A DNA stretch of 13,895 bases from Methylomicrobium sp. (GCA_007135635.1 SLIO01000461.1:1-13895); one strand, 5' to 3'. Counted from the first letter of the stretch, positions 9,245-13,895 are shown. Notes: generated from the sequence alone by a model not told the origin. A program made the numbers and translations.

Positions 9245-9403
9245 CGGAGAGGGTGCGGTTGCTCGACCGACAGGCGTCGGCGGCAGGGCAGATTTTTGCT
9301 CCTGCAAAATCTGCATTCACGCCATCCTTGGCGTTCGATCCGCCGTCGAGCCTACAGAGACGTATTCACGGCGTCCTGTCGGGCGAGTGACCGCACCCCT
9401 CCG
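9245..9403 (-). repeat. Palindromic element copy B, complete, between flgC and flgD
   Basis: The element has terminal inverted arms at 9251-9274 and 9375-9398 (21 of 24 positions pair). They extend to 9245 and 9403 through CGGAG/CTCCG with one extra base, and weakly further to CAAATG 9232 / CATTTG 9419. Inside are two hairpins with TCCT loops on the plus strand. The element fills most of the 306-nt flgC-flgD gap, starts about 50 nt after the flgC stop, and would be transcribed within the flg operon. No direct target duplication and no coding sequence are visible, so it resembles a REP- or MITE-like repeat, not an insertion sequence. The remainder of the gap (9148-9244 and 9404-9453) shows no recognisable promoter. 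Confidence 0.88.
9288..9334 (-). promoter_or_regulatory. Two GGA-loop hairpins in copy B, possible CsrA/RsmA sites
   Basis: On the flg-sense strand, the first hairpin (9319-9334) has stem ACGCC/GGCGT around the six-base loop AAGGAT. Its CAAGGATG fits the RsmA/CsrA consensus CANGGAYG at every defined position, and the loop fits the ARGGAU hexaloop known for CsrA. The second hairpin (9288-9314) has an 11-bp stem with one bulged base and a loop AGGA closed by GC pairs. It presents GGA but does not fit the longer consensus. Binding is inferred from sequence only. The hairpins are about 140-190 nt upstream of the flgD start, so direct blocking of the flgD ribosome site is unlikely; an effect on message stability would be more plausible. 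Confidence 0.4.
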
Positions 9404-9453
9404 CCACCAGAGAACTTTCATTTGCCGGGGCGATTGCCAGGCCTTCATGAACG

Positions 9454-9870
9454 TTACTGACCTATTCTCAAAGTTTGCAAAACCAATTCTTTAGCGGTAT
9501 TGAGCACTTCGACATTATTTTGATATGAGCGTGAAGCCGACATCATATTGGCCATTTCTTCGACGATGTTGACATTGGGCTTATAGATATAGCCGGATTG
9601 ATCGGCCATCGGATGATTCGGCGCATACTCCATGACCGTCGGCGCCTGACTTTCGACTACACCCAAGACATTAACCTTGCTCGCGGCATTTTGCTTATCC
9701 ATGATGTTTTTCAATTCTGCCGCAAATACCGGTTGCCGCGATTTATAGGTTTGATCAATGCTGCTGCTAACGCTGTTGGCGTTGGAAATATTACTGGCAA
9801 CCAGATTCAACCTCAGCGACTGGGCATTCATGCCGCTACCGGAAATATCGAAAATACGGAATGAGCTCAT
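9454..9870 (-). CDS. flgC: FlgC, proximal rod protein
   Basis: FlgC is a proximal rod subunit next to the MS ring and export gate. The 138-residue product is close to the usual 134. The N-terminus MSSFRIFDISGSGMNAQSLR and the NLVASNISNANSV motif (about 22-34) are the FlgC form of the rod signature. The C-terminus has the conserved YIYKPNVNIVEEMANMMSAS and ASRSYQNNVEVLNTAKEL. It starts 2 nt after the flgB stop, and its ribosome binding site AGGAG lies inside the last codons of flgB, so the two are probably translationally coupled. The gene is followed by copy B of the palindromic element, about 50 nt after its stop. Confidence 0.97.
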   Translation of the reverse strand: MSSFRIFDISGSGMNAQSLRLNLVASNISNANSVSSSIDQTYKSRQPVFAAELKNIMDKQNAASKVNVLGVVESQAPTVMEYAPNHPMADQSGYIYKPNVNIVEEMANMMSASRSYQNNVEVLNTAKELVLQTLRIGQ

Positions 9871-9872
9871 AA

Positions 9873-10265
9873 TTACTCTCCTTTAATGGCCGACATTAAA
9901 CCCGAAAATTTACCGTTCAGAAAACGCAGACTGGCTTGGTACTGCACGGCATTCTCCGCATACTTGGCCTGCTCGACATGGCCTTCTACGGTATTACCGT
10001 CCAACGAAGCCTGATTCGGAGTGCGATACATCATATTTGCACCCAAGAGCGTATTGCTTGGTGCGATATGTCCGGCCCGTGTGCGCTCCACCGGCAATGC
10101 ATCCGGTATCGCGGTTTTTAGAATCGATTGAAAATTAAGATCCCGTGCTTTATAGCCAGGAGTATCAGCATTAGCCAGATTGGAGGCAAGCACCTCTCCG
10201 CGTTTTTCGCGCAATGCCAATGCCTGGGAATGAACACCTAATGCTTTATCGAAATTAATTGTCAT
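9873..10265 (-). CDS. flgB: FlgB, proximal rod protein
   Basis: FlgB is a proximal rod subunit that connects to the FliE/MS-ring base. The 130-residue product is slightly shorter than Salmonella FlgB (about 138). The N-terminus has FDKALGVHSQALALREKRGE and then VLASNLANADTPGYKARDL (about 25-43), the typical FlgB form of the rod signature. The C-terminus, QAKYAENAVQYQASLRFLNG, is the partner helix. The ATG follows GAGAGGCTATTTCC, and the predicted sigma-54 start point lies about 25 nt upstream. It is the first gene of the eleven-gene rod-hook operon. Confidence 0.96.
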   Translation of the reverse strand: MTINFDKALGVHSQALALREKRGEVLASNLANADTPGYKARDLNFQSILKTAIPDALPVERTRAGHIAPSNTLLGANMMYRTPNQASLDGNTVEGHVEQAKYAENAVQYQASLRFLNGKFSGLMSAIKGE

Positions 10266-10300
10266 GGAAATAGCCTCTCACACTTGTTGCTTATTAAACA

Positions 10301-10316
10301 AGCACGTCTTATGCCA
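10301..10316 (-). promoter_or_regulatory. Sigma-54 promoter of the flgB operon
   Basis: Read on the minus strand, the site is TGGCATAAGACGTGCT. It has GG at -24 and GC at -12 with exactly 10 bases between, and matches TGGCA and TGCW of the sigma-54 consensus. The predicted start, near 10290, leaves a leader of about 25 nt that still holds the flgB ribosome site. A sigma-54 promoter here fits the flgB promoters known in Vibrio-type hierarchies, where an enhancer-binding activator (FlrC or FleQ type) is required. Confidence 0.8.
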
Positions 10317-10359
10317 CTAGCTATTTCTACTGATAAATCATTATTTTACAAATAAAGGC

Positions 10360-10373
10360 GTCAATTTTTTCAC
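10360..10373. promoter_or_regulatory. FleQ/FlrC-like box, proximal
   Basis: GTCA and TCAC separated by six bases match the Pseudomonas FleQ consensus half sites (GTCA, six bases, TGAC) at 7 of 8 positions; the middle bases differ from it. The site is about 45 bp upstream of the -24 element of the flgB promoter. The assignment is by similarity only. Confidence 0.3.
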
Positions 10374-10433
10374 GGCCTCGGTAAATCCGCCCGGCAATAT
10401 CTAACCGCCGACCTTATGATGTTGCGGAAGTGG

Positions 10434-10489
10434 TGAATGGTGAATGGTGAATGGTGAATGGTGAATGGTGAATGGTGAATGGTGAATGG
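10434..10489 (+). repeat. Eight tandem copies of TGAATGG
   Basis: Eight perfect 7-bp units run without interruption, preceded by a partial TGG. The array lies in the 363-nt gap between flgB and cheR, 118 bp upstream of the flgB -24 element and between two FleQ-like boxes. Perfect tandem heptamers can gain or lose units by slipped-strand mispairing. Each unit changes spacing by 7 bp, about two thirds of a helix turn, so copy number could alter how an activator bound at the distal box reaches the promoter. It is probably not transcribed from the flgB promoter. Confidence 0.97.
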
Positions 10490-10498
10490 ATAAAGCTT

Positions 10499-10512
10499 GT
10501 CAACCCCTTGAA
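10499..10512. promoter_or_regulatory. FleQ/FlrC-like box, distal
   Basis: GTCA and TGAA separated by six bases match the FleQ half sites at 7 of 8 positions. The box lies within a larger symmetric stretch, AGCTTG at 10494 and CAAGCT at 10521, with TTGTCAA repeated directly at 10497 and 10517. It stands about 185 bp upstream of the -24 element, a distance usual for sigma-54 enhancers, and on the far side of the heptamer array. Confidence 0.35.
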
Positions 10513-10591
10513 TATATTGTCAAGCTATTTTTCAGTTAGACGAGCCTTGACATTAAACTTAAACCTGAAAAAGTAGAAAAGTAAACGCAAG

Positions 10592-10622
10592 TAAAAATAT
10601 AGGCGATTACCAATGTTTCGCC
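10592..10622 (-). terminator. Possible weak terminator after cheR
   Basis: On the cheR-sense strand, GGCGA and TCGCC (10618-10622 and 10602-10606) form a 5-bp stem with an 11-base loop, followed by TATATTTTTAC. It begins 6 nt after the cheR stop codon. The stem is short and the loop large, so termination may be incomplete, and some cheR transcription could run into flgB. Confidence 0.4.
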
Positions 10623-10628
10623 GGCGCA

Positions 10629-11450
10629 TCAGCCGATTTTTCGATAATACCGACCGCGTTCGCCGCGCACCGTTTCAAATCCGAACACAGTTGCAGGCAG
10701 CACCTCGCTGCTACTCAAGAAAAGAAATCCGCCAGGTTCGATAGCTTGCGACATACGCGTCAAAATATCTTTTTTCATCGCGTCGGAAAAATAAATTAAT
10801 ACATTCCTGCAAAAAATCACATCGAAGCGTCCCAATGTCGAAAAAGGCTTGAGGAGGTTCAACTGCTGGAATTGTACCCGGGCGCTAATTTTCGGTTTAA
10901 CACGAAAACCCTCTTCAACTGGTACAAAAAAACGCTTTTGCTGCCTAGCATCAACACCTCGTAACAATGCCGCCTCCGAATACACTGCCTGTCTAGCTTG
11001 TCTGAGCACGGTTTCCGAAATATCGGTTCCGACAATACTTACCGACAATGATTTACCCTGACTTTTGATCATATCTTCGACGCACATGCTGATCGAATAA
11101 GGCTCCTGCCCCGAAGAACAAGCCGCCGACCAGACTTTAATCGTGCTCCGTTTGACCGCAAGCGACGGTAAAACGGCGCCAGCCAATTCAGCAAAATGAC
11201 TTTCATCGCGAAACCAAAATGTTTCGTTGGTCGTCATCGCATCAATGGTTGCAACCTTAATTTTTGACGATACAAGAGACTCGCTTTGCAGTACGTCAAG
11301 CAAATCTGAAAACGATCTCAAACCGAAGCGCGGCAACAGCCCAGACAAGCGATTCCTCACTAAATATTGCTTACTATCGGACAAAACAATACCGCATGCT
11401 TGAACGAGAAACTGCTGAAAACATTTAAATTCCTGCTGCGTCATTTCCAT
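10629..11450 (-). CDS. cheR: CheR, chemoreceptor glutamate methyltransferase
   Basis: CheR transfers methyl groups from S-adenosylmethionine to glutamates of methyl-accepting chemoreceptors, tuning their sensitivity opposite to CheB. The 273-residue product has the N-terminal helical domain (about 1-72), the TTNETFWFRD motif (73-82), the SAM-binding motif VWSAACSSGQEPYS (106-119), an acidic SAM contact in GTDIS (D143) and CRNVLIYF (214-221). These are the standard features of an active CheR. No TPR extension is present, so it is the simple form. The start is ATG 11450 or ATG 11444; neither has a strong ribosome site (only GGAAAA upstream). It lies between cheV and flgB as in Vibrio and Pseudomonas, and is separated from cheV by a large repeat. 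Confidence 0.95.
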   Translation of the reverse strand: MEMTQQEFKCFQQFLVQACGIVLSDSKQYLVRNRLSGLLPRFGLRSFSDLLDVLQSESLVSSKIKVATIDAMTTNETFWFRDESHFAELAGAVLPSLAVKRSTIKVWSAACSSGQEPYSISMCVEDMIKSQGKSLSVSIVGTDISETVLRQARQAVYSEAALLRGVDARQQKRFFVPVEEGFRVKPKISARVQFQQLNLLKPFSTLGRFDVIFCRNVLIYFSDAMKKDILTRMSQAIEPGGFLFLSSSEVLPATVFGFETVRGERGRYYRKIG

Positions 11451-11605
11451 TAGTTATTTTTCCAATTAAGCATTCATTCCCTTTTGAAAAAAAGGTTTAA
11501 AAAAACAGAGCGCCTCTAATACCCTTTTTTTCTGATCGCCGGCAGACACTCTAGGCGAAGCATGAACGCTTACACCCAAACTTGGCGATTCAAGCATAAT
11601 GATTA

Positions 11606-11632
11606 TTATCTGCTATATCGATCATTTACTTA
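11606..11632 (-). promoter_or_regulatory. Possible sigma-28 (FliA) promoter upstream of cheR
   Basis: On the minus strand TAAG, a 15-base spacer and GCAGATAA resemble the FliA consensus TAAA-N15-GCCGATAA with one difference in each half. It would give a leader of about 150 nt before cheR. The rest of 11451-11670 is AT-rich with A and T runs, and shows no other clear signal. This could explain how cheR is expressed despite the repeat between it and cheV. Confidence 0.3.
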
Positions 11633-11707
11633 GGAACGAGCATGAAATAACTTCGACAACTGTTGGAAGGGGTTTCGGTGGCTCGACTGACAGGTGTCGG
11701 CAGCAGG

Positions 11708-11805
11708 GCAGATTTTTGCTCCTGCAAAATCTGCATTCACGCCATCCATAGCGTTTGCAGATTTTTGCTCCTGCAAAATCTGCATTCACGCCATCCATAG
11801 CATTT
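11708..11805 (-). repeat. 49-bp tandem duplication in copy C
   Basis: Two 49-bp units start at 11708 and 11757 and differ at one base near their ends (GCGTTT against GCATTT); a third begins at 11806. Each unit holds the same pair of hairpins as copy B: an 11-bp stem around TCCT and a shorter stem around TCCA (plus-strand sense). On the minus strand, the shorter stem uses a U-G wobble where the plus strand would have an unpaired C and A, which hints that the minus-strand RNA is the structured one. Confidence 0.95.
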
Positions 11806-11880
11806 GCAGATTTTTGCTCCTCGGCAATTGCTCCTGCATTGCCCTAATACACGCCATCCATGGCGTAATGCAAAATCTGC
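11806..11880 (-). repeat. Unit inserted in the loop of another unit
   Basis: The third unit is split by 48 bp (11822-11869) placed exactly after its TCCT loop bases. The outer stem halves 11806-11817 and 11870-11880 still pair. The insert is itself a unit of the same design: a stem GGCAATTGC/GCATTGCC around TCCT, then ACGCCA/TGGCGT around TCCA. Its first stem differs in sequence from the other units but keeps full pairing and even the same single bulged T. On the minus strand, CATGGATG in the second hairpin fits the CsrA/RsmA consensus CANGGAYG. The whole can fold as a junction with two inner arms. Confidence 0.88.
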
Positions 11881-11885
11881 ATTCA

Positions 11886-11950
11886 CCCAGCGCCTAAATT
11901 CCATAATCCATTGTTTATGGTTAACTATCTTAGATAATTTAGGTGCTGGG
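11886..11950. repeat. 15-bp inverted repeat within copy C
   Basis: CCCAGCGCCTAAATT (11886-11900) pairs with AATTTAGGTGCTGGG (11936-11950) with one G-T wobble. The loop region holds smaller palindromes, CCATAA/TTATGG and TATCT/AGATA. Copy B has no counterpart, so it may be a separate sequence inserted in the element. No T-run follows on either strand. Confidence 0.85.
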
Positions 11951-12009
11951 TTCAGGGCGTCCTGTCAAGCGAGTCACCGAACCGCCGTAAAGCCAACTAC
12001 TTGTAAAAG

Positions 12010-12963
12010 TTATTTTGTGCATATTCCTTGCTGGTCATTTAAGGTATGAAATATCTGCAAACGTTTTTGAATGGTTTTGACCAGCTCGTCCGGTTCAAAT
12101 TTCGCCAGGAATTCGTCGGCACCAACCTTCTGCACCATCGACGAATTAAACACACCGCTTAGCGAAGTATGCAATACCAAATAGATATGCTTCAATTTAG
12201 GGTCTTTTTTGATCTTGGTCGCCAGCGTATAACCGTCCATACGCGGCATTTCCACGTCGGAAATAATCATCGCGTAATAGCTTTCCAAGTCAACATCATC
12301 CTGAACCAAACCCGACAAATGCTCCCAGGCTTCCAAACCGTCTTTCAACACATCGTATTGAAGATTGAGTTGATCACAAACTTTTTTGATTTGATTTCTG
12401 GCAACCATAGAATCATCAACGATCAATACTCGATCGCCTACACCCGACACATCTTTATCAATCACCTCTTCGCTGGCTTGTTCGCGCAAGCCGATGACTT
12501 CCTTCATTACTTTTTCAACATCAATTACCTCGATCAAATCGCCATCGACCTCGGTTACCGCCGTTAAATAACCTTCCCGACCCAAACCCGAAGGTGGCGC
12601 TTTCACTGAGCCCCAACCGATATTGATAATCCTATCCACCGAACCCACCAAAAAGCCCTGTATGGTTCTGTTGTATTCGGTGACGATGACATAAGATTTC
12701 TCGTCTCGATCTATCGGCCTCATGCCGATCGCCAGTGACAAGTCCAAAACCGGAATCGTCTTTCCGCGCAAATGCGCGACGCCGCATATTACCGTATGCG
12801 ACTTCGGAATTTGCGTCAAAGCCGGGCATTGAATCACCTCTTGAACTTTAAACACATTGATACCGAATCGCTGACGCCCGCCAAGCTTAAACAACAATAA
12901 CTCAAAGCGATTATGCCCTGCCAGCTGAGTACGCTGATCAACCCCATCTAAAATTCCAGCCAT
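12010..12963 (-). CDS. cheV: CheV, CheW-receiver chemotaxis coupling protein
   Basis: CheV couples chemoreceptors to the CheA kinase through a CheW-like domain and adjusts this coupling by phosphorylation of its receiver domain. I choose ATG 12963, because GGAG at 12975-12972 then has an 8-nt spacing and the product begins MAGILDGVDQRTQLAGHNRF, as CheV proteins do; the in-frame ATG 12969 and GTG 12972 are too close to that site. The product is 317 residues. The CheW-like domain covers about 15-160. The receiver domain covers about 175-300, with acidic pair D183/D184, phosphorylation site D236 in SDVEMPRMDGY, T266 and K288. All key residues are present. The gene heads cheV-cheR; a TATAAT at 13049-13044 has no good -35 partner. 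Confidence 0.95.
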   Translation of the reverse strand: MAGILDGVDQRTQLAGHNRFELLLFKLGGRQRFGINVFKVQEVIQCPALTQIPKSHTVICGVAHLRGKTIPVLDLSLAIGMRPIDRDEKSYVIVTEYNRTIQGFLVGSVDRIINIGWGSVKAPPSGLGREGYLTAVTEVDGDLIEVIDVEKVMKEVIGLREQASEEVIDKDVSGVGDRVLIVDDSMVARNQIKKVCDQLNLQYDVLKDGLEAWEHLSGLVQDDVDLESYYAMIISDVEMPRMDGYTLATKIKKDPKLKHIYLVLHTSLSGVFNSSMVQKVGADEFLAKFEPDELVKTIQKRLQIFHTLNDQQGICTK

Positions 12964-13120
12964 TGACATCACTCCGATAATAATTGGTTTCTAACCGAAA
13001 ATAGTTTGTATTGAATATAGGCCAATACCAAATTGCGCGCGCAATTATAACCTTTTTCGGCTCCAATTAGCGGGCTGAGGCCTGATTAGAGCGCGTTGCA
13101 AAACCTTTGAAAAGCCAGGT

Positions 13121-13244
13121 ACGGTGAACATGCTAACTTTCGGAAACAAACTTAATCGTCATAGTCTCCACAACGAATGCCGAAATTGAGATAAGCGAGG
13201 AGCATAACCTCAATCAGTATTCACCGTTTCCTGACGTCCGAAAG
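13121..13244. repeat. Paired inverted repeats between cheV and flgA
   Basis: ACGGTGAA at 13121-13128 has its reverse complement at 13220-13227, and CTTTCGGA at 13137-13144 has its reverse complement at 13237-13244. The order is crossed rather than nested, so both stems could not form in a simple hairpin. ATTGAG 13185-13190 and CTCAAT 13208-13213 form another small inverted repeat in between. The 375-nt gap (12964-13338) otherwise holds only the flgA sigma-54 promoter and a TATAAT toward cheV; no gene was found in it. Confidence 0.45.
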
Positions 13245-13286
13245 GATTATAATCAATTTCGATCAAACTTCTTATCGATTAATACC

Positions 13287-13302
13287 TGGCACTATTCCTG
13301 CT
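13287..13302 (+). promoter_or_regulatory. Sigma-54 promoter of flgA
   Basis: TGGCACTATTCCTGCT has GG and GC exactly 10 bases apart and matches TGGCAC and TGCW of the sigma-54 consensus. The predicted start, near 13313, leaves a leader of about 26 nt before flgA, the same geometry as at flgB. No FleQ-like box with at least 7 of 8 half-site matches was found upstream by eye. Confidence 0.85.
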
Positions 13303-13338
13303 TGACCTATAACATCGTCATAAAACCGGCAGAACACC

Positions 13339-13895
13339 ATGCTCATCAAACTTTTCGTTGTTCTGATTGCCATGCTTGCAGCGAGCCACAACGGGTTCGC
13401 TTCGCCTCGTTATCAAAAGCATGCATCGATCTATCAAACAGTGACTCGCTTTATTACCAGCCAATTAGGGCCATCCGCCGACTATGACATTCATGTTTCG
13501 CCGTTGGATAGCCGTTTGAAATTGCCGAAATGCGCCGACGAATTAACCGCCTTCACCGCGCATAACGAAACGCTTCGAGCCGGGCGTTTTTCAGTCGGGG
13601 TACGCTGTGGTGAGGGACCAAAACCCTGGTCAATTTTCACGACCGGCTCATTAAAAATAATGCAAGACGTATTAGTCCTGACTCAACCGGTCAGTCGCGG
13701 TCAGATTTTGACGCGTCAAATGCTCGCCATCGAAAAACGCGACCAAGCCAATATTAGACGCGGCTATTTCAGCGAAATCGAGGCCGTCGAAAACAAACAA
13801 TCGTTACGCGATCTGCCGGCAGGATCCGTCATTACTTTTAACAATGTGACTGATGCGGTATTGATTAAACGTGGAGAAAAAATAACCATTAGTGC
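13339..13895 (+). CDS. flgA: FlgA, P-ring assembly chaperone (3' end outside window)
   Basis: FlgA is the periplasmic chaperone that helps FlgI assemble into the P ring. 185 codons are visible, with no stop before the window ends. A Sec signal peptide covers about residues 1-21 (MLIKLFVVLIAMLAAS, cleavage probably after GFA). Two cysteines, C65 in LPKCAD and C90 in VRCGEG, are spaced like the conserved disulfide pair of FlgA. The C-terminal SAF-like domain is recognised by VLVLTQPVSRGQILT, IEKRDQANIRRGYF and VLIKRGEKITI; the family's last residues lie just beyond. The ribosome binding site is poor. It is transcribed away from cheV, and related genomes have flgM and flgN next to flgA, which I would expect just outside the window. 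Confidence 0.93.
   Translation, partial: MLIKLFVVLIAMLAASHNGFASPRYQKHASIYQTVTRFITSQLGPSADYDIHVSPLDSRLKLPKCADELTAFTAHNETLRAGRFSVGVRCGEGPKPWSIFTTGSLKIMQDVLVLTQPVSRGQILTRQMLAIEKRDQANIRRGYFSEIEAVENKQSLRDLPAGSVITFNNVTDAVLIKRGEKITIS

Larger units (their letters stand above)
11671..11983 (-). repeat. Palindromic element copy C, expanded and nested
   Basis: The terminal inverted arms at 11671-11694 and 11961-11983 match each other with few differences and match the arms of the other copies. The left half (11671-11750) is closely similar to copy B (9251-9330). The interior is much larger than in copy B: a 49-bp unit is repeated, a third unit carries an internal insertion, and a further inverted repeat follows. 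It begins 26 nt after the cheV stop codon and has the same orientation as copies A and B. It fills most of the 559-nt cheV-cheR gap. Small open frames across it are produced by the repeats and are not genes. No flanking direct duplication is evident. Confidence 0.9.

Noticed and set aside
9245..9403. Insertion sequence or classical MITE with target duplication
   Set aside because: No transposase frame and no direct duplication flank either complete copy; boundaries are imprecise, so REP-like repeat is the safer description.
10434..10489. CRISPR array
   Set aside because: The 7-bp units are contiguous with no spacers; the 49-bp units of copy C are also contiguous and not separated by unique spacers. 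No cas genes are present.
11498..11520. Terminator upstream of cheR (AGAG/CTCT stem with T-run on the minus strand)
   Set aside because: The stem is only four base pairs with a three-base loop; the T-run is part of a generally A/T-rich leader.
11694..12049. Two plus-strand open frames across copy C (11694-11897 and 11804-12049)
   Set aside because: They are read through tandem repeats and hairpin arms, have no ribosome binding site, and their repetitive residues simply mirror the DNA repeat.
12169..12567. 132-codon plus-strand frame opposite cheV
   Set aside because: It lies wholly antisense to a well conserved CheV frame and resembles no protein family I know; the same applies to the other small frames opposite flg genes.
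12964..12972. Upstream starts of cheV at GTG 12972 or ATG 12969
   Set aside because: They overlap or adjoin the GGAG ribosome site; ATG 12963 has correct spacing and gives the standard CheV N-terminus.
13044..13049. Sigma-70 promoter for cheV at TATAAT
   Set aside because: The -10 is perfect, but no -35 hexamer resembles TTGACA at 16-18 bp and there is no extended -10, so it was kept only as a remark.

Overview
The window is a chromosomal flagellar and chemotaxis locus of a polarly flagellated gammaproteobacterium. The order flgA (divergent) / cheV, cheR, flgBCDEFGHIJKL is the arrangement known from Vibrio, Pseudomonas and Aeromonas. FlgH and FlgI (L and P ring) show a Gram-negative envelope, and FlgJ carries the muramidase domain usual in gammaproteobacteria. 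The style of the dispersed palindromes makes me think of a gammaproteobacterial methanotroph (Methylococcales), but that is recollection and I could not check it.

Layout. Positions 96-10265 on the minus strand hold one compact operon, transcribed flgB-C-D-E-F-G-H-I-J-K-L. It encodes proximal rod (FlgB, FlgC, FlgF), distal rod (FlgG), hook cap and hook (FlgD, FlgE), L and P rings (FlgH, FlgI), rod cap/muramidase (FlgJ) and hook-filament junction (FlgK, FlgL). Gaps are 2 to 63 nt, except a 306-nt gap between flgC and flgD that holds a palindromic element. Upstream of flgB (10266-10628) are a very good sigma-54 promoter, two FleQ/FlrC-like boxes, and an array of eight 7-bp repeats between those boxes. 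cheR (10629-11450) and cheV (12010-12963) follow on the same strand, separated by a 559-nt spacer mostly filled by a large nested palindromic element. flgA starts at 13339 on the plus strand behind a second very good sigma-54 promoter and runs off the window.

How the parts work together. FlgA is the periplasmic chaperone for the FlgI P ring. The flgB-L operon builds rod, rings, hook and junction. CheR and CheV adjust receptor methylation and receptor-kinase coupling. Sigma-54 promoters at both flgA and flgB fit the class II/III flagellar hierarchy driven by FleQ/FlrA and FlrC-type activators.

The coding content is ordinary. The unusual part is a family of imperfect palindromic elements: one partial copy (1-47), one complete copy (9245-9403) and one expanded copy (11671-11983). 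All three have the same orientation, and each begins 26-55 nt after the stop codon of a minus-strand gene. Read on that gene's sense strand, their hairpins repeatedly show GGA in the loop, and two match the CsrA/RsmA consensus CANGGAYG. Some stems differ between units while pairing is kept. This suggests dispersed RNA elements that could bind CsrA/RsmA; it is an inference that needs testing.
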